Source: Branchiostoma floridae
Taxonomy: Eukaryota; Chordata; Leptocardii; Amphioxiformes; Branchiostomatidae
Direction of reading: 5' to 3'
DNA length: 64,000 nucleotides
Assembly: GCF_000003815.2 (NCBI RefSeq)
Contig: NC_049990.1
Coordinates: 5,713,451 to 5,777,450 of the forward strand
Part shown: one piece after another, positions 63,880-64,000 of the stretch
How positions within the stretch are numbered: the first letter of the stretch is position 1
Layout of the letters: every line of letters begins with the position of its first letter
The notes under the pieces: generated by a model
Seen by the model: the letters and a program-made list of their open reading frames with translations, nothing else
The model's database searches: none
What the model was told of the DNA's origin: nothing
Made by a program: the position numbers and the translations under genes

Positions 63880-64000
63880 TGTGAGATCAGACCACTCATA
63901 CACAATGACTGTGCTCTAACCCTTATAATGTTATTGATAATATTGTGTATCTGTATGTTAGTTTAGTAGCTGTTGCCATATGTTGTATCCTGTACAATTG
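63880..64000 (+). mobile_element. Retroelement-like tail at window edge
   Basis: TGTATGTTAGTTTAGTAGCT GTTGCCATA then TGTACAATTG resembles the region just before the tail at 22985-23095. It is cut off by the window end. Confidence 0.35.

Overview
This window looks like eukaryotic, intron-bearing, gene-poor DNA from an invertebrate deuterostome, most likely a lancelet (Branchiostoma). The evidence is: (1) the last coding exon of an animal MPDU1 gene with a normal splice acceptor; (2) non-LTR retrotransposon 3' ends, tRNA-derived SINEs and many miniature inverted-repeat transposable elements (MITEs); (3) no bacterial-style gene packing. The species call is an inference. Two assembly gaps are present, at 3554-3553+100 (3554-3653) and 10434-11144.

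Only two coding features are well supported. At 11199-12521 (+) an open frame next to the second gap encodes a 440-residue protein with tandem 23-residue charged repeats followed by a Cys-rich domain of the DUF6570 type, as found at the front of Helitron-like transposon proteins. The helicase part is missing. At 51795-52022 (-) lies the terminal exon of MPDU1, a PQ-loop membrane protein of the dolichol-sugar pathway; its 5' part and acceptor site are partly duplicated about 209 bp upstream. Reverse-transcriptase C-terminal debris lies at 38614-38825 (-) and 42871-43217 (+).

The rest is repeats and candidate regulatory DNA. 0-10 kb: Harbinger-like MITEs (TWA target duplications) and short tandem duplications. 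10-16 kb: the gap-spanning minisatellite, the repeat-rich protein, a promoter-like block, a satellite array, a fold-back element and a MITE nested in a MITE. 17-22 kb: GC-rich islands with POU/TCF/nuclear-receptor motifs, broken up by TA-flanked MITEs. 22-40 kb: retroelement tails, an E-box cluster, inverted octamer pairs and a perfect DR4 site. 40-50 kb: a dense MITE cluster and a ~0.5-1 kb local duplication. 50-55 kb: the MPDU1 exon and a SINE pair. 55.5-61.9 kb: three consecutive, unrelated tandem arrays with units near 140-210 bp. 62-64 kb: SINE remnants and a hAT-like MITE.

Two patterns recur. Several differently named MITEs start with the same TA + RYCTCY end, suggesting one mobilising transposase. 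Direct duplications of 60-120 bp, and tandem duplications with units of about 120-210 bp, are found throughout. No operon-like cooperation between genes can be described here. GC-rich, motif-rich islands in a gene-poor setting suggest a regulatory landscape, which is an inference.
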